A DNA stretch of 64,000 bases from Numida meleagris. Taxonomy: Eukaryota; Chordata; Aves; Galliformes; Numididae. This document shows, in pieces, positions 48,950 to 61,193 of the stretch (positions within the stretch are counted from its first letter, which is position 1; each line of letters begins with the position of its first letter). A program made the translations under genes and the position numbers. The notes below the pieces were generated by a model. That model searched no databases. It was given only the letters and a program-made list of their open reading frames with translations, and was not told the DNA's origin. Location of the stretch: contig NC_034412.1 of NCBI RefSeq assembly GCF_002078875.1, forward strand, positions 76,587,458 to 76,651,457. The letters are read 5' to 3'.

Positions 48950-49330
48950 CCTCAACTTAGATTGCAGGCAGCTGATCAGGAGAAGGTGATGGAATGCACT
49001 CTCTTCATGTTTACAGGTGATACCTAAATGGGAGGGCAACTTGATAATCTCAAGAATTGTTTCCATTCAGAAGGATGTAGGAGGCTGGAGAAGTGGACCA
49101 ACAGGAACCTCCTAAAATTCAGCAAGTATGAATATCAACTCCTGTGCCTGGAAAGGAAGGGCCCAGAAAATAATACAGACTGGCTGGGGAACTGCTCTCC
49201 TGAGAAAGGACTGTGGGTCCTGGTAGCTGGACATGGGCCAGTAGTGCTGTTTCTCTGCAGAATAGGCCAGGGCTGCAGTAGTAGAAGCATGGCCAGGAGG
49301 TCCAGAGGAGTGACTTCCTCCTTCTCTGCT
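48950..49330 (+). mobile_element. CR1 LINE fragment, ORF2 C-terminal region
   Basis: The plus-strand frame encodes RRLEKWTNRNLLKFSKYEYQ, then EKGLWVLVAGH and SRSMARRSRGVTSS. These are degraded forms of the CR1 motifs around LDKWAxxNLMKFNKxK, EKDLGVLVD and SVASRSREV. The open frame of about 100 codons is therefore a pseudo-ORF of a dead LINE, not a host gene. Confidence 0.82.
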
Positions 49331-50941
49331 AAGTGGTATGTAATTTTCCATATGCTGAATTTCAGTTCTGTGCTCTGCCAACATATATCCATGCACTTCT
49401 TGGTAAATAAGATAATAAAATGTTGTCAGCATTAAACTATGACATAGTGAGGACTGCTTTGTTGACATTGCAGTCAATGTATTATCCTGAAGCTTGTTCC
49501 CTTATGGATTATAGCTTCAGTAACAATCGTTAGGAAAAGAGCTAATGTGATTAGCTCACAAATTTATTAAGAGGAAAAATTCAGTGTAGCCCCCAAAATA
49601 GTGTCTCATGTGAGGCTGTATCCAAATAAGAAGGCAATGGATGGTACAAAGAAGACTAAACATCCAGAAACCCAGATCTTCTCTGCTGTAGTGATGTTCT
49701 TTGTCCTTGCTTTTTCTTATTCCTAAACACAGCATTAATTGCTTGAGTGGCAGAACTGACTGTGTAAAACTCAGTACCACCGTAGAACTGACACATTATG
49801 CTTTTCATTTATTTTAATGTCAAAGCTTAAAAGCCAGGTGTATCAAATAACCTGTAATAGATTTGAAACTCTTCTCTAATTTAAGATTATAGGTGCTAGT
49901 TTGGCAATGAGGATACTGTACTGTAAGAATAAATAAGTTTAATGGGAAGTTGGCAGGGAAAAAAAGTGGTTTAGGATGAATTGCCCATGAGAAACATTGG
50001 CTTTTAATAAATCTAAAGATAGAAGGTAAAAGAACAGTGTCCTAAATTAGGAGTGTGTTTAAGACTGACATGCCTGCTGTATCTGTGTTATTATCAGCAG
50101 ATAGTAAGTTTAAGGCAGGGATATATGGTCTGCTTTATAGCTTTTAATCCTGTAACTCTGAGTGTACTCTTTCTGTAAAGAACCCTATGAGGATTGTTTC
50201 ATCTGGTTACAGTCTTGCAAACTATAAAACCCTCTAGAATCTGAATGAGGTCAGTTTCACTGAACACTGTAGCAAATGCTAGTGATGTAATGTATCTAGT
50301 AATCTATCTAGTAATGTATCCTTAGGCTTGGTCTAGGATTTGAGACTTGTATTGTTGATGGTGGGTCTTAAAGAGATACATAGTGTGACATTTGAAAATA
50401 AGAAGAATATTATGTAGCTGCTGCAAACAGTAGCAAATGTATTTTCAGAATGCTACAAACTGCATTTATGATTCCTTTAAAATCTAATTTACTGAATATA
50501 CCTCACTGAATCCATTTCAGTGAGTTAAAAAAAAACATCCGAATTAATATTTAGATTTCACACGAGTCCTCTAGATCTCTAAATTTATATATAAAATAAT
50601 AAAATAATTCACAATTATTTTATTTGGTGTATAAGAGGCTTCTAGTTCAATAATTATTTTTTTGAAAGATTTAGGAGGTTATATTTTATAACCTTTTAAT
50701 TGATTTACTTAATTTAGCAGCCAGAATTTCTCACAGGAGTGACTTTCAAAACATGCAATAAGAAATATTAATGCAAAAAGGGTTATTGTGCTGTATCTCT
50801 GTAGCAGCACTTAATATAAAGTGACATTAATTTCTTAATAATGGCTATATAAATTGCAGCTGGAGTTTCAAGGAAAAGGCAGTGTCCCTATTTCTTGTAA
50901 TTCAGAAGTCAATAGATATGGTCATTTACAGTATTTCTGAC
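49331..50941. other. AT-rich spacer
   Basis: No gene or repeat was recognised. A short tandem ATCTAGTAAT duplication lies near 50297-50319. Confidence 0.4.
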
Positions 50942-51375
50942 TGCTGTGGTTTAACTCAGCAGGTGGCTCAGCACCACACAGTCATTCACCCACACCCCAC
51001 CTTCCCAGTGGGATTGGGGAGAAGGTGGGGGGTGGGGGGGAGCTTGTGGATTGAGATAAAACTATTTACTAAGAGAAAATGAGAAAAATAATTGTTATGA
51101 CTATATTATACATATATATATATACACACACATAAATAACAAGTTGTGCACAACCAATTGCTCAACCACCTTCCAACAGATGCCCTGCTAGCACCCTGAG
51201 CAGTGGAGGAGAGTGAGATGAACTCCCCACCTCCTTCAAAACTCCTTCTGTGTGATGGCATATGGTATGAAATGTCTCTTTGGCCAGTTTAAGTTAGTTG
51301 TCCTAATTCTGTTCCCTCCCAGCTCCTTAGGCCATTTGCTGCAAATGGTCTTGGCTCTGTAGAATGTTACAGGCC
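50942..51375 (-). mobile_element. Avian ERVL-type LTR, incomplete
   Basis: The plus strand starts TGCTGTGGTTTAACTCAGCA, the reverse complement of the 3' terminus of a well-known avian ERV LTR. It continues through GAGATAAAACTATTTACT (R/U5), GGCATATGGTATGAAATGTC, TCTTTGGCCAGTTTAAGTTA and GTCTTGGCTCTGT, all in the order expected for a minus-strand LTR. The 5' quarter is missing: the LTR stops at an A23-G11 tract. No gag, pol or env coding adjoins it. Confidence 0.78.
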
Positions 51376-51406
<31 letters not shown>

Positions 51407-51409
51407 GGG
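51376..51409. repeat. A23-G11 homopolymer junction
   Basis: Twenty-three A followed directly by eleven G, exactly where the minus-strand LTR breaks off. This is either a real junction or a place where assembly is unreliable. Confidence 0.92.
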
Positions 51410-51457
51410 CAACTATAAACATGAGTGCCTTATCATTTTTCTCCTAGAACCTAAACA

Positions 51458-51515
51458 TAGTTTCAGCTGGGATAGAACTGTCTTCTTCAGAGTGCCTGGT
51501 ATGACACTAAGACAC
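51458..51515 (+). mobile_element. 5'-end fragment of the same LTR type, opposite orientation
   Basis: TAGTTTCAGCTGGGATAGAA, then GTCTTCTTC and GCCTGGTATGACAC, resemble the first about 55 bp of the LTR type seen at 50942, but read on the plus strand. It would be the missing 5' end of that LTR, inverted. Confidence 0.5.
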
Positions 51516-52070
51516 TGACTAATGCACCAAATATGCCTTTGTGTCTATGTATTTCATTGACACATCTCTAGTAACATTATTTTAATTTAAAAACATAATA
51601 GAGCAGGTCCAACTAGCTCTGCCAGCCTTAAGACTGTCAGCATTACCAATTTAAATCTCTATTTTAAAGGAGTTTATAACCAAGCTGTACAACTGTGCTT
51701 GACTTTGGAACTCTGTATGTGTTAGGAATCAATACTTTTTTCATTGAATTTCTACCAACTTGGTCTAACTGCTTAACACTCAGAATTTCAATTCAACATT
51801 TGTACTTTTCATTAGTATTAGGGATGTACAATGCTAACTGCGTTATGTTAGCATTAATTTGAGACACTGTTTTTGCAGTGTGTTAGTAACTGAGCATGAT
51901 TTTGAATATCTAGTTTCATGTATGGGACAAAGTTTTGAATGTGGGTTTGGAATACTGTGGTCGCTAAAAATCCCAGGGTAAGTCTTGTAAAATAGATAAA
52001 GCCAGTACCATCTATTAAGGAGCACTTGGTAGCAAAGGATCAGGAAATACTGTCTGGTTTCCAATATTTA
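51516..52070. other. AT-rich spacer
   Basis: No gene or repeat was recognised. Confidence 0.4.
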
Positions 52071-52074
52071 AATA

Positions 52075-52378
52075 GAGCTTATAAGAAGGAGAGGAATCAA
52101 CTTTTTGCACAGGTAGATAGTGATAGAAGAAGGGGGAATAGTTTTAAATTAAAAGAAGGGGGATTTAGATTAGATGTTGGGGGGTACACTTTGCACTAAG
52201 AGGCTGGTGGAGTGCTGTAACAGGTTGCCTAGAGAAGCTGTGGGTGCCCCATCACTGGAGGTGTTCACGACCTGGTTGGATGGGGCCCTGGGCAGCCTGC
52301 TCTGGTGGATGGCATCCCTGCCTATGGCAGGGAGGTGAAACCGGATGATCTCTTCCAACCTCAGACATTTTATGTTTC
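52075..52378 (+). mobile_element. CR1 LINE 3' region
   Basis: Recognised by GATTTAGATTAGATGTTGGG, GTGCTGTAACAGGTTGCCTA, CACTGGAGGTGTTCACGACC and GATGATCTCTTCCAACCTCA in CR1 order. The final octamer has decayed. Antisense open frames here are artefacts. Confidence 0.92.
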
Positions 52379-53879
52379 CGTAGTTTAAAAATTTCACTTT
52401 CAGACATTTTTGCTCGAAAGCCAGGAGATAAATGTTTATACCATGAAAGCTCTATAGAATACTTACTCTTTTCCTTCTTCTACATACACAACAATGAACT
52501 TTTAGTTCAAAATACCAGTGCTAGAATAAGAGAAAAGTCATAAACCTTTCAGTTGTATACAACATTTTGATGACCCAAGCCTTGGATTTGGTTGTGTTCC
52601 AGGCAGTGGAAAAGTGCTCTTTAAGTTGGCTTCATAAATCATAATAAGAGTGAACATCTACTGACTCCCTCTGTGGTCTCTGACTGAGAACTCTCAGGTG
52701 TCCACGTGAGATGCACTGTACATGCTTAGGATGAGAGACAGTGTTTTTGTTTAATGTCTTTCTCGATAGGTTGAGCAAAATTGTAATTTCAAGATCATTA
52801 ATCAAGGAATTATGTGGATATTATCACAAAACACTTGTTTTTGTGTATGGTGTGCATGTGTATTGATTATTCAGTTATTTTAGGGAATGTATTTTAAAAT
52901 ATTAATCAAAATCCGATATAGAGCAAAATGCCTCACCCATAGTTTTACTTAAGTAACGTCAATTGCAAGTATATTTCACTTAAATTTCAGTTGACGTGTA
53001 GAAATTGAACATTTGAACATGTTTCCAGATTGGTGTACAATCTGCTTCATTAAACAGTGTACTCAGATCCCTTTTCCAGAATAGCATAGAATCAATTACA
53101 TTTTTATGAAAAAACCTCTCTGTAATTATATAATACTACCTAGATCTTAACCCATTCCTAGAATTTTTTAAAATTTATCTTGCTTTTAATTGAGACAGGC
53201 CTAATTGTATGAAAACTCATGAAAACAATCTCTTGACACTTCTTTTTTTTTATCATTTTCTTCCTGTCTTTTTGTTTGTTTGTTTTTCTTTTCTTTTGAG
53301 AGTGTGGTTATTTTACTAATTCTCCCTTCCAGAATGTATAGCAATATAAAAAAAGGGACTCTTCCCTCTAGTTTGCAAGCTGTGGCACCACATAAAATTC
53401 ATGGAGCCACCATGTCATCCTAACACTTGACACTGCCATGCTTAATGTCTGGGTAGTTGTCACCTTGTATTGAATTCATAGCACTGAGTAAAGCATCATC
53501 GGTTTTAAGTTCAGTGGAAGAAGGCAGAAAGTCTAAATTCACAGTCCTTTCTTGCACTAGAACATTAAAGTGCCTGTTTATTTTAAAATTTGTTCCTGAA
53601 TTTTATTTCTTAATTTGTGTGAGTTTTCCCTTTAGAGAACAGATAAAACTTAAAAGCATGTATGGAAGCAGTGGTGCTTTATAGTACAAGCTCTCCCTCT
53701 ATGACCCATTGTGGTGAGAGGTATTTGAACTCACCATAGGAATGTCAAGCATTTTTCAGATAAGTGAAAATGTACCACTGGAGTCACTGAACCAGAGAGA
53801 AAGCAAAGAAGCGCTGTGATTCTATAATTCAGTGATAAGCCTGTATGCAACTTCTGTATTACAATCCCAGTTCATGTAT
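52379..53879. other. AT-rich spacer
   Basis: A TTTG microsatellite occurs near 53270-53287. No gene was recognised. Confidence 0.4.
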
Positions 53880-54750
53880 TTATGTCTCCTCTTTCTTATT
53901 CTCTTTCTTCAAGTTCTTTTTATCTCTCAATCTCTATTTCCTGTACATTCGTTCTAGTGCAAAAGTGTGCTTATTATTCACTTAAAGCACTACAGAAATT
54001 TGGTTTATTCTTAAGTTTGGAAACGGTACCTTGCTTGTGTTCTGCTAAGTGCATCACAAGTGTCTTTCCATGCTATCTCATAGCGTTCCCAATTTCTCCT
54101 TCAACCAATGTAACGCCTGACCTCTAAAACTGTCTTATTTACTAAAGATATCCACCCTGTCCTCACCTACACTTTATTACACTTCTAACTGTTGAATTTC
54201 ATTCAGTATCAAAAAGGCGTCTCCTGTTTTTTTATCAATCATATACTCACAGCAATGAAAGGGAATAAAGGTTTCTATCTAGTCCAGTGCTTTAACCGAA
54301 AGTACAACTGTCGACATTCTGTGCTTATCTTCGTTGTTCTGAATCAATCAATGAAATTACACTACTACTTACTCTATTATGTATCGTTATGTTTCGTGTT
54401 GCTCGTGTTCTGTTTCTAAGATCACCGAGACTTCTATTCTTCAGTTTTCTGTGGTCTTAGCAAAGACACCTTCTCCGTGATGGACCATGTCCACTATAGG
54501 AGCTTCAAAGATGATGTAAACAAGATCAGCGGTCATTTAAGAAACAAATGTTCTAAGAAAAGCAGTCCACCTCACGTTGCTCTTTTCTCTCATGCTTATT
54601 CTGCCTTGCAATTTCTTTTCAGACTAGCTCAATACATCTGCACAGCAAACATAAACAAAAATTACAAATCAACTCTCCTTCCATCAGAGATTCACTCACA
54701 GTTTCAGCTACATTTTCATTTACTTCTTTTTTTGTTAAAATGAACAATAC
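53880..54750. other. Pyrimidine-rich segment with unusually many CpGs and three short plus-strand open frames
   Basis: The plus strand is rich in T and C and poor in G, with about 15 CpGs, dense for this window. Three plus-strand open frames of 75-88 codons lie almost end to end (53882-54127, 54192-54419, 54477-54743), the last two in the same frame. They are rich in Ser, Phe, Leu and Tyr and match no family I know. The frames may simply reflect the purine-poor composition. Confidence 0.3.
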
Positions 54751-57700
54751 AAATGTTTTTAATTAAAGTTTTCTCTAAGTGTTTAAATAAGAATTTAATT
54801 TAAATAGTACTTCTTAACACTTATCTTTGTCAGAAGAAGGATGGCATATACAAAGACATAATTTTCTGAACGTTCATGTTTATAAACACATCTTTATTCT
54901 ACCATACCTACTTAGACAAAAGCCAACAATTTCTAAATATTTTCCTTAACAGTAACATTTTTACTACTTCTTTTTCTCTTTCTTTCTCTTGAAGTAATTT
55001 TATTTTCCTCTGTAATTTTAAGAAGAGAAAAATAACATTTCAGTTTATTTTTACTGATAGAGAAATGATAGATGGAGGTGATTTGCTTTAAGAGGTTTCT
55101 GTGTTCCCACCTATGGGGATCCTTGAAAGCAAGTAGCAAGTTAACAGCTTAGATTTCAAACCTGTTTCTCTCGTTTCAATGCTCTTTAATTTTTACAATT
55201 CAAGCTTAAAATGTCAAAAAAAGTGACATGAACTGAAGGAGACAGCCGGTGTGTGTGTGTGTGGGGGGGGGGAGGGAATGTAAAATGCAAAGAGAAGTTA
55301 ATCCTAAGAATTTCTGTAACAAACTGTTGTATTGAGAAGCGCTTTAAAGTAAAATACAGTCAAAATGATGTACATTTATTTCCTGTATTTTTACTGAATT
55401 AGTGATTAAAAAGGGAGAATATCTGAGAATTTCACTTTTCTATGGCAAAAATACTATATTTTATTTGAAAATATTTTGCATTTGAGATTATGTCCTTCAA
55501 AAACACATTTCTATTTTTTCTCTAAAATAACTTAACCATGTCAGTTTTTGTTTCCCATATCTAAAGATCAAGACATTTGTATTTCCATTTTTAAAAAGGA
55601 TTATTTTTATGTTTTTATAGGAGTTGATCTGTTACAGCATTGTTCTTTAAAAATGAACTTGCTTTATTTCTTTGAAATAATATTTTAAAAATCCTATCAG
55701 TCAGAAACATTTATGAAAAATTATCAAGTTTTACTTGATTTTGAGAAATATTTTCAATAGTGTACTTTAAAGAAAATATTTTAGTGCCATTGTGAAAAAA
55801 TATTTTCAATATAACAAAATATTAGTTAATGAGGTATTAATTAGAAAATGAGAATTTCTGAGCTATTTATTATTCATGAATATGGTGTTCTTCATCAATA
55901 TCATTTCCTGTTTAAAAACATCTTTTTCTTCTCTTCTGCTTTGGTTTTTATAAAGTGCATAAGTACTAAGTCTACTTTGTGATTGAAGCTAAAAGCAACA
56001 ACAAATCATTTATTCGTAAGGGTGAAATTTGAAAAATATGCATTTTTACCACTGCAGAATAATTTCAGTACACTTTCATTTTACTCCTATTACTGTTATT
56101 ATTTGCTTAATTATAGCTATTAGTATGAAGATAGAAAGCATGCATGGCTGTGGTCTACATTTCAAATTAAATCAAATCAAATTCAATCCATTAAGTTTTG
56201 GAGTTTATTATAGATTTGACATAAAGGAATCACTTCAAAGCAATGTCTATTTCCTTCTTGATTTCTGAAGATTTTTCTTTCTGAAATTCATGTTGCAAGG
56301 GAACAATATACATGAGTCTAACCTGTGCCAAAATTTTTTTGGGGCTCACGCAAAAATGCTGAAGTGTGTGGAAGATCTTCTTTGACTTTAATATCCTTTT
56401 AGGTGAACTTTGAATTCCTAATATACAATATGTATCATTAATTTAAGTATATGTTTAAAGAGTTCCATTTTGTGTGATTCTAAACAACCTTCTATGCTAG
56501 AAATTTAGTTGTAGTTCAATGGTTTAAAATGAATAATGCTCCATAGTTAGTAATTTGTGTTTGAGAATGTTGTGCATTTACTTTTATATTCGTTACATTC
56601 TGTCTTGCCATATATCTATCAAACAGAAAACAAGTTATTTTTACAAATAAAAGTTAACAATGGGAAAAAACTTTAAATGCTTCACGCTCCTTATTCAGGT
56701 GCTGTATTTCCCTTAGAATTCTGACTGCATACAGCAACACAGATGGATAGATGTTGGTACCTGACGTATCTATTATGATGGCATTGAACAAAAAAGTCTT
56801 TCATAGCTTTCTTACCTTCATCCTACTAATTACTTACCATTACAAAGAAATAAAATTTATTTAATAAGTCTTTGCTAAAACAAATTTGCGAAAAATGAGT
56901 TCATTATTGATTGTTTGGGAAAAAAGTACAAATTTTGTTACATAATTTATGAAAGAACTGCACTGAAGATGAAACCAAGAGCTCTGGATTTTATTTAAGG
57001 AACGAGAGTCTGAAAGAAAGATTACATGCAAGGCACACCTTAAAGACTTTTGATCATACAGTCAGGGGGAAAAAAATGTTTTAGTAAGGGAAAGTTAGTT
57101 TTTTAGTATCACAGATCACTGAATTCAAAGTTTTGGGAGGTTTTCTGGTATTAAGAATAAGGTTGGATCAAATCTGCTACAAAATGCCCAGTAGTAATAA
57201 AAAGAGAATATTCATGTATCATATCATTCTAGCTCACATTAGTATGGATGACTCTAAGGGCAAATCTGAGACATGAAGAAATAGATATAAGATGGTTGTG
57301 AATACTAACACTGAATTCTAAAGGGTTTCTTAAATTCACGTGAACAATTTCATCCCAAATCAGAGATGTCAATTTCTGAAACAGTCAGACTGTAGGAGAA
57401 AAGATGCTTAGTATGACGGTTGATGAATGTATAGACCAAAGTCTATTCTGTGATTATTTGTGCTAGCGAGGCATTGCTTTCAGTGAAACATGCTCCTCCA
57501 TGTTGTCCTTCAGTCTTAAATGTTAAACACAGTAGAATTTAATACGAATTTCAATGACATTATGTTGGGCTCTAGAATGGTTGCTTGGTTGATGTTTATT
57601 TTATTTGCTAGTTTAGTGCTTTTTTTGTGTGTGGTTTAATTTATCTATTGATGGCTAAGAGGATAGTTAACAATGTTCAGACAAGAAAGTTCAGTTAGTC

Positions 57701-58545
57701 AAAAGCATTGAGAAGCGGCTATATACATATCTGAATTAATGGCAGCTAATAGAGACACTGATTTGCCAGAAAATCTTGTTTCAGATATTTTTGTCCTTTT
57801 CTGAAGAGCTATGTATAAACATATTGTGTCTATCTGAAATAACTTATTATTTATGGACTAGAATAACTTTTGGAAATCCCCTGATAATGCTACCTGCGGA
57901 TTGGTGTTTTGGACATTGACATTGTACCAGAATTTTTACATGATATTCCATTTGCATTTTAGTCTTGGAAATAAGAATGTGATGTGTTAAACTCTGAATT
58001 GTGCAAAACTAGCAAACGGTATGACAATTGTGACTTCCAAAGTTTGACAGATTAAGACCTTAACTCTGTTACCCTTTCATACCTTCCTTTGCCAACTGAA
58101 CATTCTCAGTAGTCCAACTTCATTCAGTTCTATTTTACCAAGTTCTTGAAATGTTTGAGATTGGTCTCTTCCTTGATATTGCCTTTAATGATCATGTGAA
58201 ATTTTATTTATAATATAAGGAGATAGCAAAATCATGATAATTTATCACTAAGTGTGCATCATGACCTCTTTTTTGATCCTCTGGAATTTTCATTATTGAA
58301 GTGGCAGAAAAGTTGTTGGGTGATGGTATGCACTGTTAATTTCAATTGCTACTATTTTGCTAGGTCAGAGATTCTAGTAATTGGAAGATATACCCATTTT
58401 TTCAAGTTGAGTGAAATGGAGACAATTCATCTTTCATGCCTCTCTTTTGAGGTAGATACAGTCTTATGACTTCACGAGTGATCTGTCAATATTGTAACTA
58501 ATAAGGAGTCAAACAATAGTATTCAGGCTGCTCTGTATCTAGAGA
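54751..58545. other. Strongly AT-rich stretch without recognised genes
   Basis: Contains a GT7-G10 compound repeat at 55249-55272. No transposon or exon was recognised. Confidence 0.45.
55249..55272. repeat. (GT)7-G10 compound repeat
   Basis: GT units run directly into ten G. Confidence 0.88.
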
Positions 58546-58549
58546 GGAA

Positions 58550-59520
58550 TGACAGAATACACGGGTGGGAAGGGCCCTTTAGGGAACGAGTCCAACCTCT
58601 TGATCAGAGCCACTCCAGATAAAACAAATTGCTTGAGGTATCCAAAATTTGAATATTTGCATGGTTGGGCATTCCATAAACTACATTGTCACCTAGACAA
58701 TACTTGATTACAGTCTAGTTAAAGTGATCTTATTCAGATTTAAGTATTTCCTAGTTTCTGTCTGTTTCCTCTTATCCTCTTTCTGTATATCTCTGAGAAG
58801 ATCCTCACTGAACTTGACTACATCTTCTCTACACTCTCCTATCAGGTAGTAATAAACAGCAGTAAGATCTCTCAAACTTCTCTGCAGGCTGAACAGACTG
58901 TTTTCTCAGGCTTTTCTTCTAGCCTCCTAGTTATCTTGGTAACACCTGCTAGACTTGCTCAGGTATGTCAATATCTTTGTGCTCAGTTTTGGACTGTTTG
59001 TGATACGAGGTCTCACATATGCCTAAGAGAGGACAAGGATTACTTCCTCTAAACAGCTGGCTGCTTAGCACAGGTCAGTATGTAAATGGATTCTTGGCTG
59101 AAGGGGCAGCGTTGAGACTGTTACTGTCATCCACCAACTGAAAATTCATTATTTCTCATCATTCACCTCATTAGAAATACCTACATATTCCAACCGGTTT
59201 CCAGCTGAACTTTACCAATCCAGTAACTTTACCAGTTTACTAATCACCAGCTTTTGATGAAAAACTCATTTTTAATTCCACTTTAACTTCCACTTATATG
59301 ATCCATATCACAATAATTTGGCAGTTAGGAATGCATGGAGGACCGTGTCAAAGGCTTTGTTAAATTCAAAGTATACAATGTTCATTGCTCTTCCTTTACC
59401 CATGCAGCCAATTGCCTGTTCACAAAAAGCAATTGGGCCCAGTAGGCACAAAGTAACTCCAGGAACGTGCTCACTTTTCCTGATGCTCTCTCTTTGAAAG
59501 GTATTCTCTACGGCTGACAA
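58550..59520 (-). mobile_element. CR1 LINE, old minus-strand copy (3' region to reverse transcriptase)
   Basis: The left end (GGGTGGGAAGGGCCCTTTAG, GAGTCCAACCTCTTGATCAG) is antisense to the CR1 3' end. GCAGGCTGAACAGACTGTTT follows in the 3' UTR/ORF2 end. At 59308-59400 the minus strand encodes NIVYFEFNKAFDTVLHAFL, parallel to the CR1 reverse-transcriptase motif around VYLDFSKAFDTVPHxIL. The order is correct for one minus-strand CR1 with internal losses. Frames are degraded and the element is inactive. Confidence 0.78.
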
Positions 59521-59621
59521 GAATACGGGTAATCATACATGAGATCCATAATTTAAAAAAAAAAAAAAAGAAGAATTTAATTTCTTCGATGTTATGTCAA
59601 ATACAATGCAACTTTTTCTGA

Positions 59622-59735
59622 AAGGCACAAGACCTGGGGATCCTGGTAGACACCAAGTCAAACATGGACCTGTGTGACAAGTGCCGGAGAAGACGTGCAG
59701 TCACAATCCTGGGAGAAGAGGAACTGGAGTCTTTC
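59622..59735 (+). mobile_element. CR1 LINE fragment, ORF2 C-terminal region
   Basis: AGACCTGGGGATCCTGGTAG encodes DLGILVDTKSNM, the CR1 motif downstream of the reverse-transcriptase core. It is plus strand, opposite to the neighbouring CR1, so it is a separate insertion or rearranged. Confidence 0.7.
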
Positions 59736-60853
59736 TAACTTTTCTAACTATAACTTTTAAGTTATTGTTTGTTTTGTTTTGAAACCATCAGACTTCCTAA
59801 GATTAAAAGCAAAATCCAAAACCAAACCAACAAAACTTTATCTGCCTAATAAGCGTGTCTGGCTTTTCATCTAAGTTGCAGGTTGTTTTTTTGTTTGTTT
59901 GTTTGTTTTTTTCCACTTGTGTATAGATACACCATGAAAGGAAATAATGAAAGCCTGAGAATTTCTGAATACTCAGCAAATGGACTTCAGGTAGTGATTT
60001 TATATTTTCAGGAGGACAGATCTCATTACAGAAAAATTCCACTTGGAGCTGAAGCTTCACCATGATAATATTCAAGGTTGTTCCTCAGATGTTCATGTCT
60101 TTATTGTACAAATGATAAAATGAAAATTTTAATTACTCACACAATTAATTGGCATTAATTCTGACATTTAAAATCCTTTATTTTGAAGCTTTAGACCTTA
60201 AGCATCAAGTTAGATTAGTATTTGTTATGTTTTACAAGGCAATTCAGCATTATCTTGATGCATAAGTCATCTTCAATAACTATCTTAACAAATAATGTAA
60301 CATTAACTGACAGCGGTTTTTATAAGTGGAAATACTGTTTGCTCATGTACCCTGTGAATAATGGACAGTAAGCTTGCTAAAAGTTTTCATGTTTTATCTC
60401 TCTTTCCACTTAAATATTTTTACTTGAAAACTTGCACAATCCTTCAGTATAGGGTTGAATTTGTCCCATTATCTTTTAAATCATATAACCCCTTGAAAGC
60501 TGTTTAAAAAAAAACCCAAAACTTTCAAAGTATTATATAGCTTTCAATCACATGTTCTATTAATGAAAATTTAAAAAATACAAACAGAAGTAAAAAATTG
60601 AGGAGGTGGGTTGATCTCTAATTCTTTAATTTTCAGCTGTTGTTAGGAACTAATACAATGGCTTCACAACACAAAAGCAGTTAGAGCAGTGCACTTCTTC
60701 CTTAAGTTTTATGTAAAGCTATTTGCACTGTATAAAAATACTGAGTTAAAAGTATGATTGTATTAGAAGCATCTTTTCTGTGTGCCAATTTACAGGATGA
60801 CAAATAGACAAATTTACATTAAACACATCAGTTCCTTGGTTACTTCTACTTAC
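59736..60853. other. AT-rich spacer
   Basis: A TTTG run lies near 59885-59912. If the exon at 60854-61193 is real, this interval would be its downstream intron. Confidence 0.4.
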
Positions 60854-61193
60854 TTTCAAGTGCATACAGATTTGATCTGTACCATCTCCATTTGGTCACA
60901 TGGAAAGGATGTTTCTCAGTCTTGGAAATGATATTCTGGATCTCTTTGACTTTTAGCCCTTTGTGATGACCTTCTGCTTCACATCGCTCCTCAAAATACT
61001 GTTCTCCTTTAGTACATGCAGAAAATGCAATCCAATAATTCACAAGCACGTAAGGTGCTGTGGTCATCAGTTCTGAATAATCATGGGTGAAAAAATTATC
61101 TTTGGTTTCTTCATATATAATGTTATCAAAATGTTTTATTACAGTTTCAATGCAGTTATATTCAGCTAGAGAATATTTAGTTTCTGTATTCAT
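60854..61193 (-). CDS. Candidate coding exon, 113 codons, unidentified protein
   Basis: The minus-strand frame starts ATGAATACAG at 61193, with an in-frame TAG immediately before it, and runs 113 codons to a near-perfect donor, CTTGAAA|GTAAGTAG; a stop follows inside the presumed intron. The translation is balanced and not low-complexity: it contains DNFFTHDYSELMTTAPYVLV, then NYWIAFSACTKGEQYFEERC, then HPFHVTKWRWYRSNLYALE. Four Trp, three Cys and many charged residues make it soluble-looking, with no signal peptide or membrane segment. The ATG may be the start codon of a first coding exon or may lie just after a weak acceptor (GTTTAG). Exit phase is 1. I do not recognise the family. Confidence 0.45.

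Noticed and set aside
49112..49477. 121-codon minus-strand open frame
   Set aside because: It is antisense to the CR1 ORF2 remnant at 48950-49330.
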